A DNA stretch of 64,000 nucleotides, taken from Symbiodinium natans (taxonomy: Eukaryota > Sar > Dinophyceae > Suessiales > Symbiodiniaceae). Under the pieces are notes generated by a model. It was not told where the DNA came from and ran no database searches. It saw only the letters and a list, made by a program, of their open reading frames with translations. The stretch covers positions 57,501 through 121,500 of the forward strand of contig CAJNDS010000474.1 of NCBI GenBank assembly GCA_905221605.1, given 5' to 3'. Below are positions 52,551 to 63,579 of this stretch, piece after piece. A program made the translations under genes and the position numbers. Each line of letters begins with the position of its first letter. The stretch's first letter is position 1.

Positions 52551-52705
52551 AGTAGTTATATGCTTGTCTCAAAGATTAAGCCATGCATGTCTCAGTATAA
52601 GCTTCTACACGGCGAAACTGCGAATGGCTCATTAAAGCAGTTATTATTTATTTGATGGTCACTGCTACATGGATAACTGTGGGAATTCTAGAGCTAATAC
52701 ACGCG
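52551..52705 (+). pseudogene. 18S rRNA 5' fragment (truncated copy)
   Basis: Matches the 5' end of eukaryotic small-subunit rRNA: ATATGCTTGTCTCAAAGATT, AAGCCATGCATGTC, CACGGCGAAACTGCGAATGG, ATGGATAACTGTGG and AATTCTAGAGCTAATAC. It begins at the AGTAGT of the native 5' end (lacking the first about 20 nt) and stops after CTAATACACGCG. Differences such as TTATATGC and TTATTATTTATTTG at otherwise invariant sites show it is not a functional gene. No other rRNA segment is nearby. Confidence 0.93.
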
Positions 52706-54889
52706 AAGTGCGAAAGAATTTCAGGGAAGAAGCAACAACACCTAAAACAAACATCACCACCGCCGGCCTTATCCACTTCTGCCCGAACCTTGACCTGATT
52801 TGCCAATTCACGTGGTTCTCAACAAAGCGGCGTGCGGTCTATTTTGTTGGCCCCTTTGGGGCTCGGGCCTTTTTCTACGATTCTACGTAGTAAGAGTGAA
52901 GTCATTGCAGCATTGCAGTTTTCGTGTGCCAAAGGCCAAAAGAGGCCCTCAACTGCCAAAGGAAGTATGGCTCGGGCTGTCCAGCGCAGAAGAATAAGTC
53001 GTAGGACAACTGAAGCAACAAGCCTCCTTCCAAGCAAGACCCCCCCTCTTCTCTGCCAGGAAACCAGGAAGCTGGCTAGCTCCTGCAAAAAGGGGAAAGT
53101 CAAATTGCATTTGCCGACGCATGCCGAGCAAACCTACATACTGGACTAGCACTGCACAGCTAATGTCGCTCCCTGCCCCCCCACCCTAAGATGGCGTTGT
53201 TACTGGCAATCCTGGTTGCCGTGTTCGGCGGCGAAGTGGATCGTCGTTGTCCCGTCGGGCAGGCACCTCTCTCAGCTGAATCAGTGGGGGAGCAGTAGGG
53301 CCAGCAGCTCATCTAGCTAGACCTCCTTTTAAATGGAGTCTGATCGCACCATCGCTCCACGACAGCACCATATCAGACGAACCAAGTCCATAATGCCCTA
53401 TCTAGCTAGAGTTCACCCCTCATGTCGCAGAGCTCCAAATAACAACATAGAAAGCAAAAACTTGGCAAAGAAGCACGGCTGGATGAGTGCCTAACTCCAA
53501 CCTCCAGCTCAACACCCGGATCTTGTCGACCTTGCCTGCATGTGTCTGCTCCTGCTTGTTGCAGCACCTCTCAAACACAGTGCCGAGCTTCATATGATGG
53601 TTGCATGAAACCACATGCCACCTATACTGCCTGCCCGAAGCTCTAACGAGTGTTTGGGTGATGAGAATGGCGTGTCGGCAGCTGGGAAACTGTGGATTTG
53701 GGGGGATTGAAGATCGGACTCTGCGCACACGCAGGCCAATCCGCGATAGACATTATTTCATCGGCCGAGCATTTGCTTAGGTAATATTCTGCGAGTTGGA
53801 CTGCCATGGCTTATCTACCAGTACAGATCGATGGAAGGGCAAGCGGTTCGCACAGCTGTGGCGGAGCTGCACCAGCTGCCAGGTTCCCGAACAAACCCAG
53901 CATCATGCCTACCATGTTTTTTGATCCATCGGCATTGCAGACTGGTGCCTCAAATCAGATACGACGACGCCTAGCCCTACATGTTGGAGTCCGCTTTGTG
54001 GGTGCTCTCCACCATCAACGGCACGAATTAGTCCCAGAGGCTCTGTCAAGCTTCGGGAACCGTGCATCTCAAGCAGTAGCTCCCAAATTTCCTTAGTGTG
54101 CCTACCGAAGCCTGTGAGCCAACTGGTCCTCTTGCAGCCAGCCAAGAGCTCAGCATTTCCGTCTGCGCCAAATCTCCTGCTTCTGCGAGAACTCCCGCAT
54201 GGATGGGCTCTGCGCAACCGGCTGGACCGCCACCTCGGCGTGGCAACAAGATGCAGAAAGAACCCTGCCAAACTCTTCTCGAAGCAGGTTGTGAGCCTGG
54301 CGTGTGCGAATAAAGGATTAGAGAGATGTCGAACATCATCGAAATGTCAACGAAAATTAAGGAATGTAGTGCTAGAACTGGAAGAGGGTTGGTGGGCAGA
54401 GCATGGACAGTTGAGCAGCCCAACTTCGAGATCTCAGGTCATCGTCCACCCGCAGCTCCAGGACCTCAAACATACATTCTTCATTTTTTCTGAATCTTGA
54501 GGTGCCCCTTTTTTTTGGTGGTTCTTAAAGCGATGTTTCAAATATTTCTGGGAATGTTGAAGGATTCTTTATTTTGGGGGCGGGGGGGGGGGGGGGGGTC
54601 GGGCGATGCTAGGATGCGAGAGCTACGAAGACTGGGGACTACCGCTTGCTGTTGCTTTAAGGGTTTAGTCGCTCACTCTCGCACAAGGCAGGCAAGGTTT
54701 AAGGGTTGCGAGTATTTCGGAGCCATCTGGGCAGTCTAGCAGGAAACTGAAAGCCTGGAAGCATAGAACAAGAAGAACTTTCGCGAAAAAAACTAACTTT
54801 CGCAATCCCAACGCAGATCTTTCGCGGAGGCATATCTTAATGCCGTGTGGGTCACTGCCTACTAAATGCCACAAAGACCTTTAGATCAA
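52706..54889. other. no gene recognised
   Basis: No exon or RNA gene was recognised. A G run lies near 54579-54598. Confidence 0.35.
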
Positions 54890-54940
54890 CGCTCACTTGG
54901 GGATCTATATTGGCGTCCCCTATTTTCGTAAACCCCCATG
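54890..54940. mobile_element. foldback family B, right half
   Basis: TTGGGGATCTATATTGGCGT and then TTTTCGTAAACCCCC is the right-hand part of the family, including the inverted terminus TCGTAAACCCCC. The left half is absent or unrecognisable. Confidence 0.6.
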
Positions 54941-57034
54941 TGCACGAAACAAACCCGAGAAACTCCCCGCCCACAGCTGGCCGTGCGACCTCCGGGTCGG
55001 CATAAAGCCGGGTCTTCTCGGCACAAGCGCAGCAGACTGCTTGGGGCAGCCTTGGCTGAAGTGTTTCCACAGTTGCGCCCGGGAGGTCTCCTGCCCTTGA
55101 GATATCCCAGACGTTACCTCCTCAAGCGCTTCCTGTGCTTTATACTAATCTATCCTTCGGCGCTGGGTCCATGCAAATGTAGCTTTGCGTGGCTTTGACC
55201 GTGTGCTCGGTAAGTCTCGGCTTTGCGGGACCGAATCCAAATCTGGGCGCAATTAAAGCTTCATTCCTGTTAATTACGCCAAACTCAGGGGCAGGAGCTT
55301 GCGCGGGACCTGTCACTGGATACTGGTAGACCAGCGGGCCGGACTATGCCACTATGCGAATGTGCTATGAAGTTGATCTGCGGCACCAGCTCGTCAGCAA
55401 CGTGCTGGTAGGTCGCGCGCTGTCTGCTGTCAGTGCCACCCGAGGCAAGCACTCCTCAGCCCAGCGAGACTTATGGGACCCGATGAGTTCGTTTTTGGTC
55501 TCACCCAAGGTGCAAGGGTCGACGAACTTGGGCAAACAAAAGCAAGGGATTAACTGACACCTTATACACCTACCAACCCTAAGCTGTGAGCCAGGCGTGG
55601 GGCTTTTCTCCGTGCCGCCCGAAAAGTTCGTCATCTTGCCATTAAACCGCCCCACGTCAGGGTTCGTTACGGTCTGTTAAGTAATGGGATGCGATTCTAA
55701 TTCGTAACTTTCTTTATGGAGTGCTCCTATCTATACCCTTCTTCTGTGCCCTAGTGTAGAAAACCACCCTACGTACGCTTCTCCGTATGTGATTTTGGGG
55801 TTCATATAGCTTGCGGTACTCGCCTCTGAGCGGCATGCTCAGAGCCCTTCAAAAACCAGCACAGACCCAAGGACTCCGTGAAATCGCATCCTGGAGCTCC
55901 TGCACCAAAAGACCCTACAGTGACCAAGGCTCGGACTTGGACGGCCTTAAGACAACTATTTAACAATGTCTGCAAGTCAGTCAACCGTTCAGGGCCCTTG
56001 ACTTGAATGAGAGAATGCTGCTCAAGCTCGGGCGGGTTGTCGCGCACAAAACGGCAGAGGTTGGAAGCGACCTTACTGCCGCCTGTGCAAGAACGCGCGG
56101 CTCCAAACCGCAATCAAGTCTCAAGCAGGCTCACGACTCAAGCAATCAGTCTTGGACTTATTTCCAGTATCTTCCAGTCTTCAGCAAAGGCCTGTTGTGC
56201 TCAGCTCCAGCGCGTTTGCGAAGTCGCTCGGCAAAGTGCAAATCGAAGCCAGATCTATGAGAGCCAGGCCCATGTCTTGGGCCATCTTGCCTGCGATTGA
56301 ACTGGCACAAAGCCTGTATTGTGTGTGGCTTTTGACTTGAAGTGATTGTCGACTGATGGCTGCGCGGCTGTGGACATTGGCTTCAGAAATGAGCCTACAC
56401 CAAGCACGGAGCAACGGTTTTGGAGACCTTTTCCTGCACCATCATTAAGGAGTATCCGGTCTTCATGCATGCAGTGCAGGCGCAGCCTGGAATGCCCCAG
56501 CCCTCAACGCATCTTACAACTCGCAGCCAGGCTGCGGATGCGCCGGTTGTGGACCGAAAGGCTCGTGGACACGAGCATTCGGAGGAAAACCTGAGCGAAG
56601 CCGAGGCTTGCATGGATAGCCTAACTCGACATCGGCCAATAGCGAACAACGCACATTTGGGCCCCTTAACATTGAAGTGCCAACATTCCATGCAATAGAA
56701 ACGCAGTGACTGAAGAATCAATTCAGAATTCTGGCCGCAACTCAAGCCTAAAGGGACCAGTGCAAAGTTGAACGATAGTTCAGATTCTCTACATTCCAAA
56801 TGCCTCTCTGAGCGTCTTGATCGAACTGGGGCGTGTAGATCGTGCAGCACGCTAGGTGGCAGCCGATTGACGCCACCGATTCCAATGTCCGTTTCATCTT
56901 TTGGCCGATCTCCTTGCTGAAAGCTGACACTCTAGCCCCCCTAGCCACCTGAAAGGTAATTCTGCCACTGAGCAACCTGAAAAGGGGCCAAAGCCTGACA
57001 AAGAACCCTTTTGGCCCAAGGCTCGTCCATCCCA
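54941..57034. other. no gene recognised
   Basis: No recognisable exon or RNA was found. Downstream exons of the SGNH-hydrolase gene (minus strand) could lie in 55.8-57.0 kb but were not identified. Confidence 0.35.
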
Positions 57035-57325
57035 GCAGTGACTGCCGTGTACAGTGCTGTCGGCGCGAAGGAGGCAGCGGAGAGCTCATTGAGCAGCCGC
57101 AAGAGGTCATTCCCAGATACAGAAAGTATAACATGCGTCGCCGAGTCTGGGATATACCCCACCTGTTTCATGGCCACGTCATCCAAAGATGCGCCATCTT
57201 GTGCTAGAAAGGTACATTGCCAGCCCATTCGGCAGCATTCCGCCGTCAGCAGCCTCTGCATTGATACATCGACGTGCCGGCTATTGTCGAAAGTGCTATC
57301 TCCGAGCAGCACGACATGGACCGGG
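57035..57325 (-). CDS. SGNH/GDSL hydrolase exon
   Basis: After the acceptor CTCTTTGCAG the frame reads PVHVVLLGDSTFDN (block I, nucleophile Ser in GDS) and later ATHVILSVSGNDLL (block III, GND). DGASLDD between them fits the helix region. SGNH hydrolases are esterases or lipases; the substrate cannot be told. The C-terminal DxxH block must be on another exon, not found. The 3' end is approximate. It lies downstream of the ankyrin exons on the same strand, so a fused ankyrin-SGNH protein is possible but unproven. Confidence 0.8.
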
Positions 57326-57817
57326 CTGCAAAGAGAGAGGCCAATGATTGGCGAAAGGGTCGGAGAGTTACCTCGAAGAGATGGAGACACCAGTGATGGA
57401 GAGACATCGCTCACCTCATGGAACATGTCCAGCAAGACTCACGTATGCCCAAGCTGTCCAGGTGTCACAATGAGGAACAGGACTACCTGAGAATCAACCT
57501 CTACAAGCATCTGCGTGACATCTGAGTGAATCTATCAAACATATCTGGTCAGCAGTCCCAGCAAAGCTACAAGGTGCCATGCAACTTCTTTGCCACGAGG
57601 TATGAATGTGGGTGTTTCCAACAGCTGATAGAATCCTGTACCCTGTGGGCAGACACACTTTGGTGTCTTGAGCCTGGACCTCAGCAGGTTTAGCCACAGA
57701 TGGACCTCACACACACACACACACTATTGCCTCTTCATGCCAACACTATGGTCCCGTACCTGCTGCAGGTTCGGCTTTGCTGGAAAAGGCTGCTCCGAAG
57801 GATCCTGCCTTCGCCAC

Positions 57818-57880
57818 CTCATTGTGACCATGCCGTGCTGCGAGCAGCAGCGGCGTCCATCCGTGGAGGGCCGCATGCTC
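57818..57880 (-). CDS. ankyrin exon: HGWTPLLLAARHGHNE
   Basis: 63 nt, phase 0, acceptor TAAAAG, donor GTGGCG. It ends at the same point of the repeat (GHxE|) as the exons at 59394 and 22980. Confidence 0.85.
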
Positions 57881-59596
57881 CTTTTAGCGTTCAGATGCCC
57901 TGCATTCTTCTAAAGGCCACATGCGTAGGACGTTCACAAGAAGGGGAATTGCGATAAGAATGGGTGCACTGCATTTATTGCCATTTTGCGAGATCGATCG
58001 AGATCATGGTGAAAAGAACGCTCATCCCTGCCATTTCAGTGCTGAAACAACGCCCTCACAGAAACAGTCTGTCCACACCCCTGCCCCCCCCCCCCTCCCC
58101 CAATGGAAAGCTAAGGTTTTGCTTGGACGTATCTCGTATCTCCGATCTGCTATGCCCGGCAGTGTGAGTGCTATTGAAGCATATGGAGCCTGGCCTATGC
58201 GCACGAACTTACACGCGCTCCTTGTCTGCTCGCATCTCACACAGCAGTCGGACCACTGGCGCATGGCCTGTCAGATCACGTGCCGCGCTCCATGTCTTCC
58301 TTATCCAGAATCCAGAATCCCCACCATCCCAGCATGGGCAAAACCCCTACATAAGCCCTTGAGGCCCTTCCGTTCAGTTCTGCTAGAAGCCAGCTTCGGG
58401 ATGGCGCGCCCTCCCGGCAGGAGATGAGAAGCGGAGTGTAGCCGCCCGTCCTGCGATCAGGGACTTAGACAAGGTGAGTGATGATGGAGAAAAGGGCAGT
58501 GTTGGCAGAAGTGCCCTCTGAAGGCTGCCCCTACAATGTGGGAACACAGAATGCCCCACCCCCCCCCCCCATCTCGTCCTGGCTCTCTCCTTGTCTGCTC
58601 CGATCTCACAAAGAACCTAAGGCAGATGGTTTTTTGTCAGCTTGCAGGTCGAATCCTCTGTTTTCACCCCTGGAGTGGGGAACCAAACCCATTCTGATGC
58701 AAGTTGTGTCCTGTGCTTCGCCAAGGCACTCTTGCAGCTTCCACATGCCTGGGCTGGTGTGAGGTCTTTTCAATTTAAGGGGAGAAAAAGGACGATGAGA
58801 GTCTCTTTTGTTGGTCTGGATGCTTAACGACTTTGTAAATAAAGCCCGCTGGATGCTCAGCAGCTCTAGCTTGATCTACGGGGACACTGTCGCAACACGA
58901 GTGACAACAGAGTTATGGCGAGCGGCCCTCTTTGGCAGGCGACAAAGAAAGGCGTGCGGCGATGAGGAGTAGTCTGCAAGCAGTCGAAGGGGTATTCAGT
59001 GAAGCTTCTCTAGAAATCCTCAGAGGTTTCGCCTAAATTGGCACAAGAAGCTTCAGCTGCAGTGCAGGTAGCCGCGTGCAAGACTAAAACGAAATTCAAT
59101 TCATGAGCCCGGCAATCCAAGAAACCAGTGGCATAATTTGGAAGCATTGTGAGAAGCCGACAGTCTCAAGGTTCGCGCTGCCACGATGTAGCAGCCGCAG
59201 GACCTCCAAAATTCGGAGCATCTAGGGCTCGTGGGTGCCATGTCTGACAGAATCCCTGGCTCCAACCGATACGGGTCGCACCTGTTTGATGCTTGTCTGA
59301 GCCTAGACTCCTAGACCTCAAATTCTTCCAGCCGCTCAGCAGCTCCAGGCCACTCCCCACCAAGCAGGAAGAAAGTCATTCGCCATCATTCGCCTCTCCG
59401 TGGCCGGCGTGGGCTGCCATGATCAGCGGTGTCCAGCCGTGCTCATCGGCCTTGGATGTAATGCAATACAGCTTTCCTGACAAGTCGCCGACTCGCCCCT
59501 TCGCCCCCCGGAGGCCTTGTTGGGATCTGCAGGAGCGCTAAGTGCCTTCTCGACGCCGCGCAGGTCTCCACGTCGAGAAGCCTCCTGAGGTGCCAT
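57818..59596 (-). CDS. ankyrin-repeat protein gene (multi-exon, 5' part)
   Basis: Exons on the minus strand: 59516-59596 (MAPQEASRRGDLRGVEKALS), 59394-59450 (ADEHGWTPLIMAAHAGHGE), 58410-58450 (TGGYTPLLISCREG), 58215-58267 (GHAPVVRLLCEMRADKE) and 57818-57880 (EHAALHGWTPLLLAARHGHNE). Joins are in phase: DPNK-ADEHGWTPL and ISCREG-HAPVVRLL each rebuild a canonical ankyrin unit. The ATG at 59594-59596 opens the first helix and is the likely start. Four of five donors are GC or GT with AG|G acceptors. The exons between 59394 and 58450 and the C-terminus are missing. Ankyrin repeats mediate protein binding. Confidence 0.85.
58215..58267 (-). CDS. ankyrin exon: GHAPVVRLLCEMRADKE
   Basis: Second-helix half of a repeat, acceptor CTGACAG, donor GTGTAAGT (one of two registers). 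It completes a Gly codon from the previous exon. Confidence 0.85.
58410..58450 (-). CDS. ankyrin exon: TGGYTPLLISCREG
   Basis: 41 nt first-helix half, acceptor ATCGCAG, GC donor at 58408-58409. Confidence 0.82.
58470..59390. other. intronic DNA, ankyrin exon(s) probably missed
   Basis: The repeat begun at 59394 needs a second-helix exon and probably more here; none was recognised. A C run lies near 58558. Confidence 0.4.
59394..59450 (-). CDS. ankyrin exon: ADEHGWTPLIMAAHAGHGE
   Basis: 57 nt, phase 0, acceptor ATCCAAG, GC donor at 59392-59393. Confidence 0.86.
59516..59596 (-). CDS. ankyrin gene first exon with start codon
   Basis: Encodes MAPQEASRRGDLRGVEKALS and then APADPNK, the A-R-GD---V--AL signature of a capping ankyrin helix. 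It ends with CAAG and a GC donor. The same CAAG|GCC occurs at the end of the intron. Confidence 0.82.
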
Positions 59597-59919
59597 CGGG
59601 CCGAACGCGCCGAGGAAAACCGCGGCGCAAAGTTCAGAAAAGCGCTAGACAGACTGGCGACAGCGCATCTTCCGATAGGGCAGATGTACAGTTCGAAAAA
59701 GTTCAAGACAGCTTTGGAACTTCAGAGTCTTCCGGAGCTGATATTATGTGCTTGACACATGGCCGGTTGCATCGCAACGGGGGGTTGAGGGTTTAATGAA
59801 AAAGCCCCCCCCACTTTCATCTCCCAGGAGGCCTTGGCTATCTTTCACTACAAGGGTCGGAAGGCTCAGATCTGCTCAGGCGGCATTCAACAGGTGCCAT
59901 AGTAATATATAATAATGAT

Positions 59920-59952
59920 AATAGTAATAATCATAATAATAACAATAAAATG

Positions 59953-59985
<33 letters not shown>

Positions 59986-59992
59986 TGTATAT
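59920..59992 (+). repeat. (AAT)n microsatellite
   Basis: AATAATAAT runs with some ATGATA variants, in an AT-rich island. Confidence 0.93.
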
Positions 59993-59999
59993 GTATAAG

Positions 60000-61495
60000 T
60001 AGAATCTGGTGTATGCTTCTAATTTCATTCACCTGGTCACCCGGGCCCATTTTTCTCTCTCTCCAGTACTGTAGTGTTCTAAACATGACATCCGGAAGCC
60101 GCCTGTAACGCCGGGGCCACTTCGGGATGGAAGGAATCCACCACCAGTGTGAGACCTGCGGGATCTGAGGCTTTCCTTCGATTCCTAGGTGATGTCTTCT
60201 TTATAGCTGGTGGCTACGATGATTGTGTATACATATATATAGATACACTGATGATCATGCTGATAGTCCATTGCTCATGTCGTTGCTCGGACTCGTCACG
60301 TTTCCTGTGCCTGGTTTGTCTACGGCCAAACAGTGGCATCACAAGAGCAGCAGGGAAGCACCACAGCAACACACTGCGCACAAACCACAAACCCGATAGC
60401 TCGGCTCGTTCTTGGGGGTTACTACACGGAATTCCATAGGGAACCGACAAAAAATCATGGAACTCCACAGAAAAGGCTCTGCGATGCGCAGCTTGGGTCG
60501 CAACTGATGGGCTGAGGCAGCGAGGAGAGAACATCCTCAATTCCAGGGTACGCATCAAACTTCTGAACACTCGGCTCAGGTGTCCTTGTGAGGGGTAGTA
60601 TAGCCTGTAGCAGAACGGCCGTATGGTACAGTTTGCACTCTCTCTGCACAAAGCCGGAATGTAAGGCCGAATCATGTAAATCGATGGAACCCTTTAGAAC
60701 CCATCCATCGGCCATGGCTCGGTGGTCTGGAGGAGCGCGTGATCCAGCATTACCTCCCGGGGGTGTCTCACTAGCTCTGCTTCCCATGTGCTGCACGGTA
60801 GATTCCCGGTAGCGGAAGTGGCATCAGGTGGTAAACAGATTTTGCCGCCGCCAATAGATTCTACAGGCGTGCGAAGGCATCTTGCACTTGGAAAGCAACC
60901 CCTCTGACGGTACCCTTCTCCGTCGTGGGATGCTCACTTCGTTACGGCATCCTGACTAGCTTGTGCCACACTTTCTGCATTGAAATTAAAGGTTGTTCAG
61001 TACCCCTTGAAGGCAAATCGAACCAATGCGACGGAAACAACCAATAGGAGACCGACCCCCTGAAGCTCCTTCTGGCAGAAATATGGCGCATCGCACAGCT
61101 CGTGGAGAAGCAGCTTCCTGCAGTTTTGGAGGAAAGTACCATGTGTATACCTGCCGTCATGTTCGATTGTCTTCGTAGGTATTCGCAGCAGGTGCTTGAC
61201 AATTCTTTTCATCGAGTTCGGGGTGCAAGAGCTATACTCGTGAGCTGGGCTAGGTCTAGGTGCGATGCCTTTTTTGCCCCTCCGGTTTGGGAAGTACATA
61301 GGGTGCCCGCCAGGCCAAACTCGACTCACCAACACACGTGTTCGCAACCTGCACAAAAGGAAAAAACAAATCCCCGAGATCTGAGGCCGAGAGACAGTTC
61401 ATGTATTGTAGCTTCTGGAGCGACAGCCAGTTCTAGGGGCTCTCCAGTGAGACGGAGGACCCGGACCTGGTCAGCTGCTGGGTGCCAGGGCTGTG
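60000..61495. other. no gene recognised
   Basis: No exon motif or RNA gene was recognised in this stretch. Confidence 0.35.
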
Positions 61496-61742
61496 TAGGG
61501 TTTAGGGGTCTTCTTTTTTGCAGGGTTTAGGGTTTAGGGTATTTAGGGTTTAGGGTTTAATTAGGTTTTAGGGTTTAGGGTTCAGGGTGTAAGGGTTAAG
61601 GGTTTAGGGTAGCAACTGAGCGCGACCGCACTGTGAACCAGCACATCATCGGGACCAGAGTCTTTTTGTTTTGCCACCCGCATTTAGGGTTTAGGGCCTA
61701 CGGGTTTAGAGTTTTTTTAAGGGTCTAGGGTTATTAGGGTCC
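61496..61742 (+). repeat. large degenerate telomere-like cluster
   Basis: About fifteen TTTAGGG units and variants (TTCAGGG, TTAAGGG, TTTTAGGG) at 61496-61612 and again at 61683-61742, separated by about 70 bp of unrelated sequence. Confidence 0.9.
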
Positions 61743-61957
61743 GACATCGGTCGTACTCGACCCAAAGCCTTAGTTTAACCCCGCGAGCTTTGCCAGGAAC
61801 TCGACTGCCCAACAGCCCTCCCGTCCCCAAAGCCTTACGAAAGAAAAAATAGAGGGGGCCTTGGCTATACGCAAGCTTCAGCAAGCTTCACGGGCGTTCT
61901 TCGAACCTGCAAATAGCTGCCTGGGGCTCAGCTCAGGATAAAATAATAGTATATTAT

Positions 61958-62048
61958 ACATTGGGATGTTCCCCCTTATGCTAACAGCCCTTAATGGGGA
62001 TTCTAATACCCCCTGTATCTCCCTGTTAGTATTCAGGGAATATACCAA
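61958..62048. mobile_element. foldback family C, decayed copy
   Basis: TTGGGATGTTCCCCCTTATG, CTAACAGCCCTTAATGGGG and CTGTTAGTATTCAGGGAA follow the family C order; the right terminus is degraded. Confidence 0.65.
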
Positions 62049-62049
62049 A

Positions 62050-63322
62050 TTATAAAGTGTTCATTGGAGAGCCTGCAGGGCATCCATTGTCATCTTCGTC
62101 GCGCGGCGGGGAACATGGCATTGCTAAGCAATGGTCATTGACCTTCGACGCGTTCCCACACACGCACACGCAGAATGATCTCAAATGCGATGACTTGTTG
62201 GAGTACAGGGCTGTGTATTCCATCGCGTTACAAATTTGGTGACATGGCACCCTTGCGGAAAAACTTCCCAGGGTCAACTGGGTTTTCAGGTTCCTGCTCC
62301 ATGCCAGATCTGCTGCCATAACATGCTCTTAGGGCCTAAAACTGCCGGCCCTCAGACCCAAGCACTGCCACCCCTGCCGTATGCGGGCATGCGCGCCAGC
62401 ACATTAGGGTGCAGCAGTCTCCCGAACAAAACTAAGCTTACAAGACCCTGAGCTGATTTTTGGCAAATTAGTAGACAGTAGACAGTTTGAACAGCACAAG
62501 TTCCGGGGAGCAGCTACAAACGTCACGTCCCCACAACTTCATGAGCGAAGCACACCAGACTGATCTTTTGACGAAGGCGCCCACTTTGTGCAAGCCTCGC
62601 GTTTATGCAGGGCGCGAGCCGGGCCGCTTCTGCTTTTCTGCTGAAATTCTAGCTCAGATTCACCAAACCTACAATCCACCCGTGCTGCAAACTTGACTCA
62701 TCCTTTTGAAAATCAGAAAGCAGCTTCTGCTTCAGCTGTCAGAGCAAGTTCCGAAAATTCTCTGAAAAAAAAAGGTTGCTGCATGCGTCCCTTCGAGACT
62801 TGCACGCATGTGCAAACAAGTTTGCTGTATCACGCTGGCCCGCACAGGAGGGGTCGGCGGGGAGGGGGGGTGCCCATGCCAACAGTCGTCCATCGACAGA
62901 ACAGCAATGGCAAACCTTTCTCATGAAAGCTGTCGTCTGCCGAAGAGGGTTCAGGGTCAAGAGCGTCTGTGGAAGAAGAGGGGCACTGCTTGGATGTTGA
63001 AGCTAACAGGAGTGCCGAGAGCTTTGGGCACTCCTGTGCAAAGCCGACCATGTCAGCTGGTCTGGAAAATATCTGAGCTGAGCAACGGCATTTGGACCCC
63101 CACCGTCTCAGGACCCTTGGGAGGAATAGCTCGCGCATCTTGAAAGTGTTTGGTCGGGTTTTTGTGGGGGTGTCTTTGTCGGGACTGGGCAGCAGGATGG
63201 CTGGCTGCCACCCGTACCGGAATCAAGCCGATCTCACTGCAGAAGTTGGACCTCTCACTTCCCGCGGTTTAAATCTCCAGGCGTGTAGCGCTCGCACCTG
63301 AAGATCTGGGGGAATATTCTTT
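62050..63322. other. no gene recognised
   Basis: No exon motif or RNA gene was recognised. Confidence 0.35.
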
Positions 63323-63378
63323 AATATATATATATATATGTATATATATATAGAGATATCTACATATATATATATATA
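63323..63378. repeat. (AT)n microsatellite
   Basis: ATATAT runs interrupted by GTATAT and AGAGATATCTACAT. The two AT blocks flank a short inverted centre (GAGATATC). Confidence 0.92.
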
Positions 63379-63499
63379 CCTACAAATCTGAGCTAGAAAA
63401 GAAGCACAAAGCTCATCCTGGATTCCCCATACGCTCATGACAGGCCAGCGAATCCCTGAGGACCCCGGCGCCGGCCGCTTACTGGAGGCCTTGGGAAGA

Positions 63500-63575
63500 T
63501 AAGGGGGTTTCCAAAAGTTTAGGGTTTAGGGTTTAGGGGTACCCTTTTGTTGTGTTCCTTCAAAAGGATCATCGT
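63500..63575. mobile_element. foldback family B fragment with telomere-like insert
   Basis: AAGGGGGTTTCCAAAAG is followed by three TTTAGGG units, then GGGGTACCCTTTTGTTG and TTCAAAAGGATCATCG. The family B left end is recognisable; the right half is lost. Confidence 0.6.
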
Positions 63576-63579
63576 ATTT

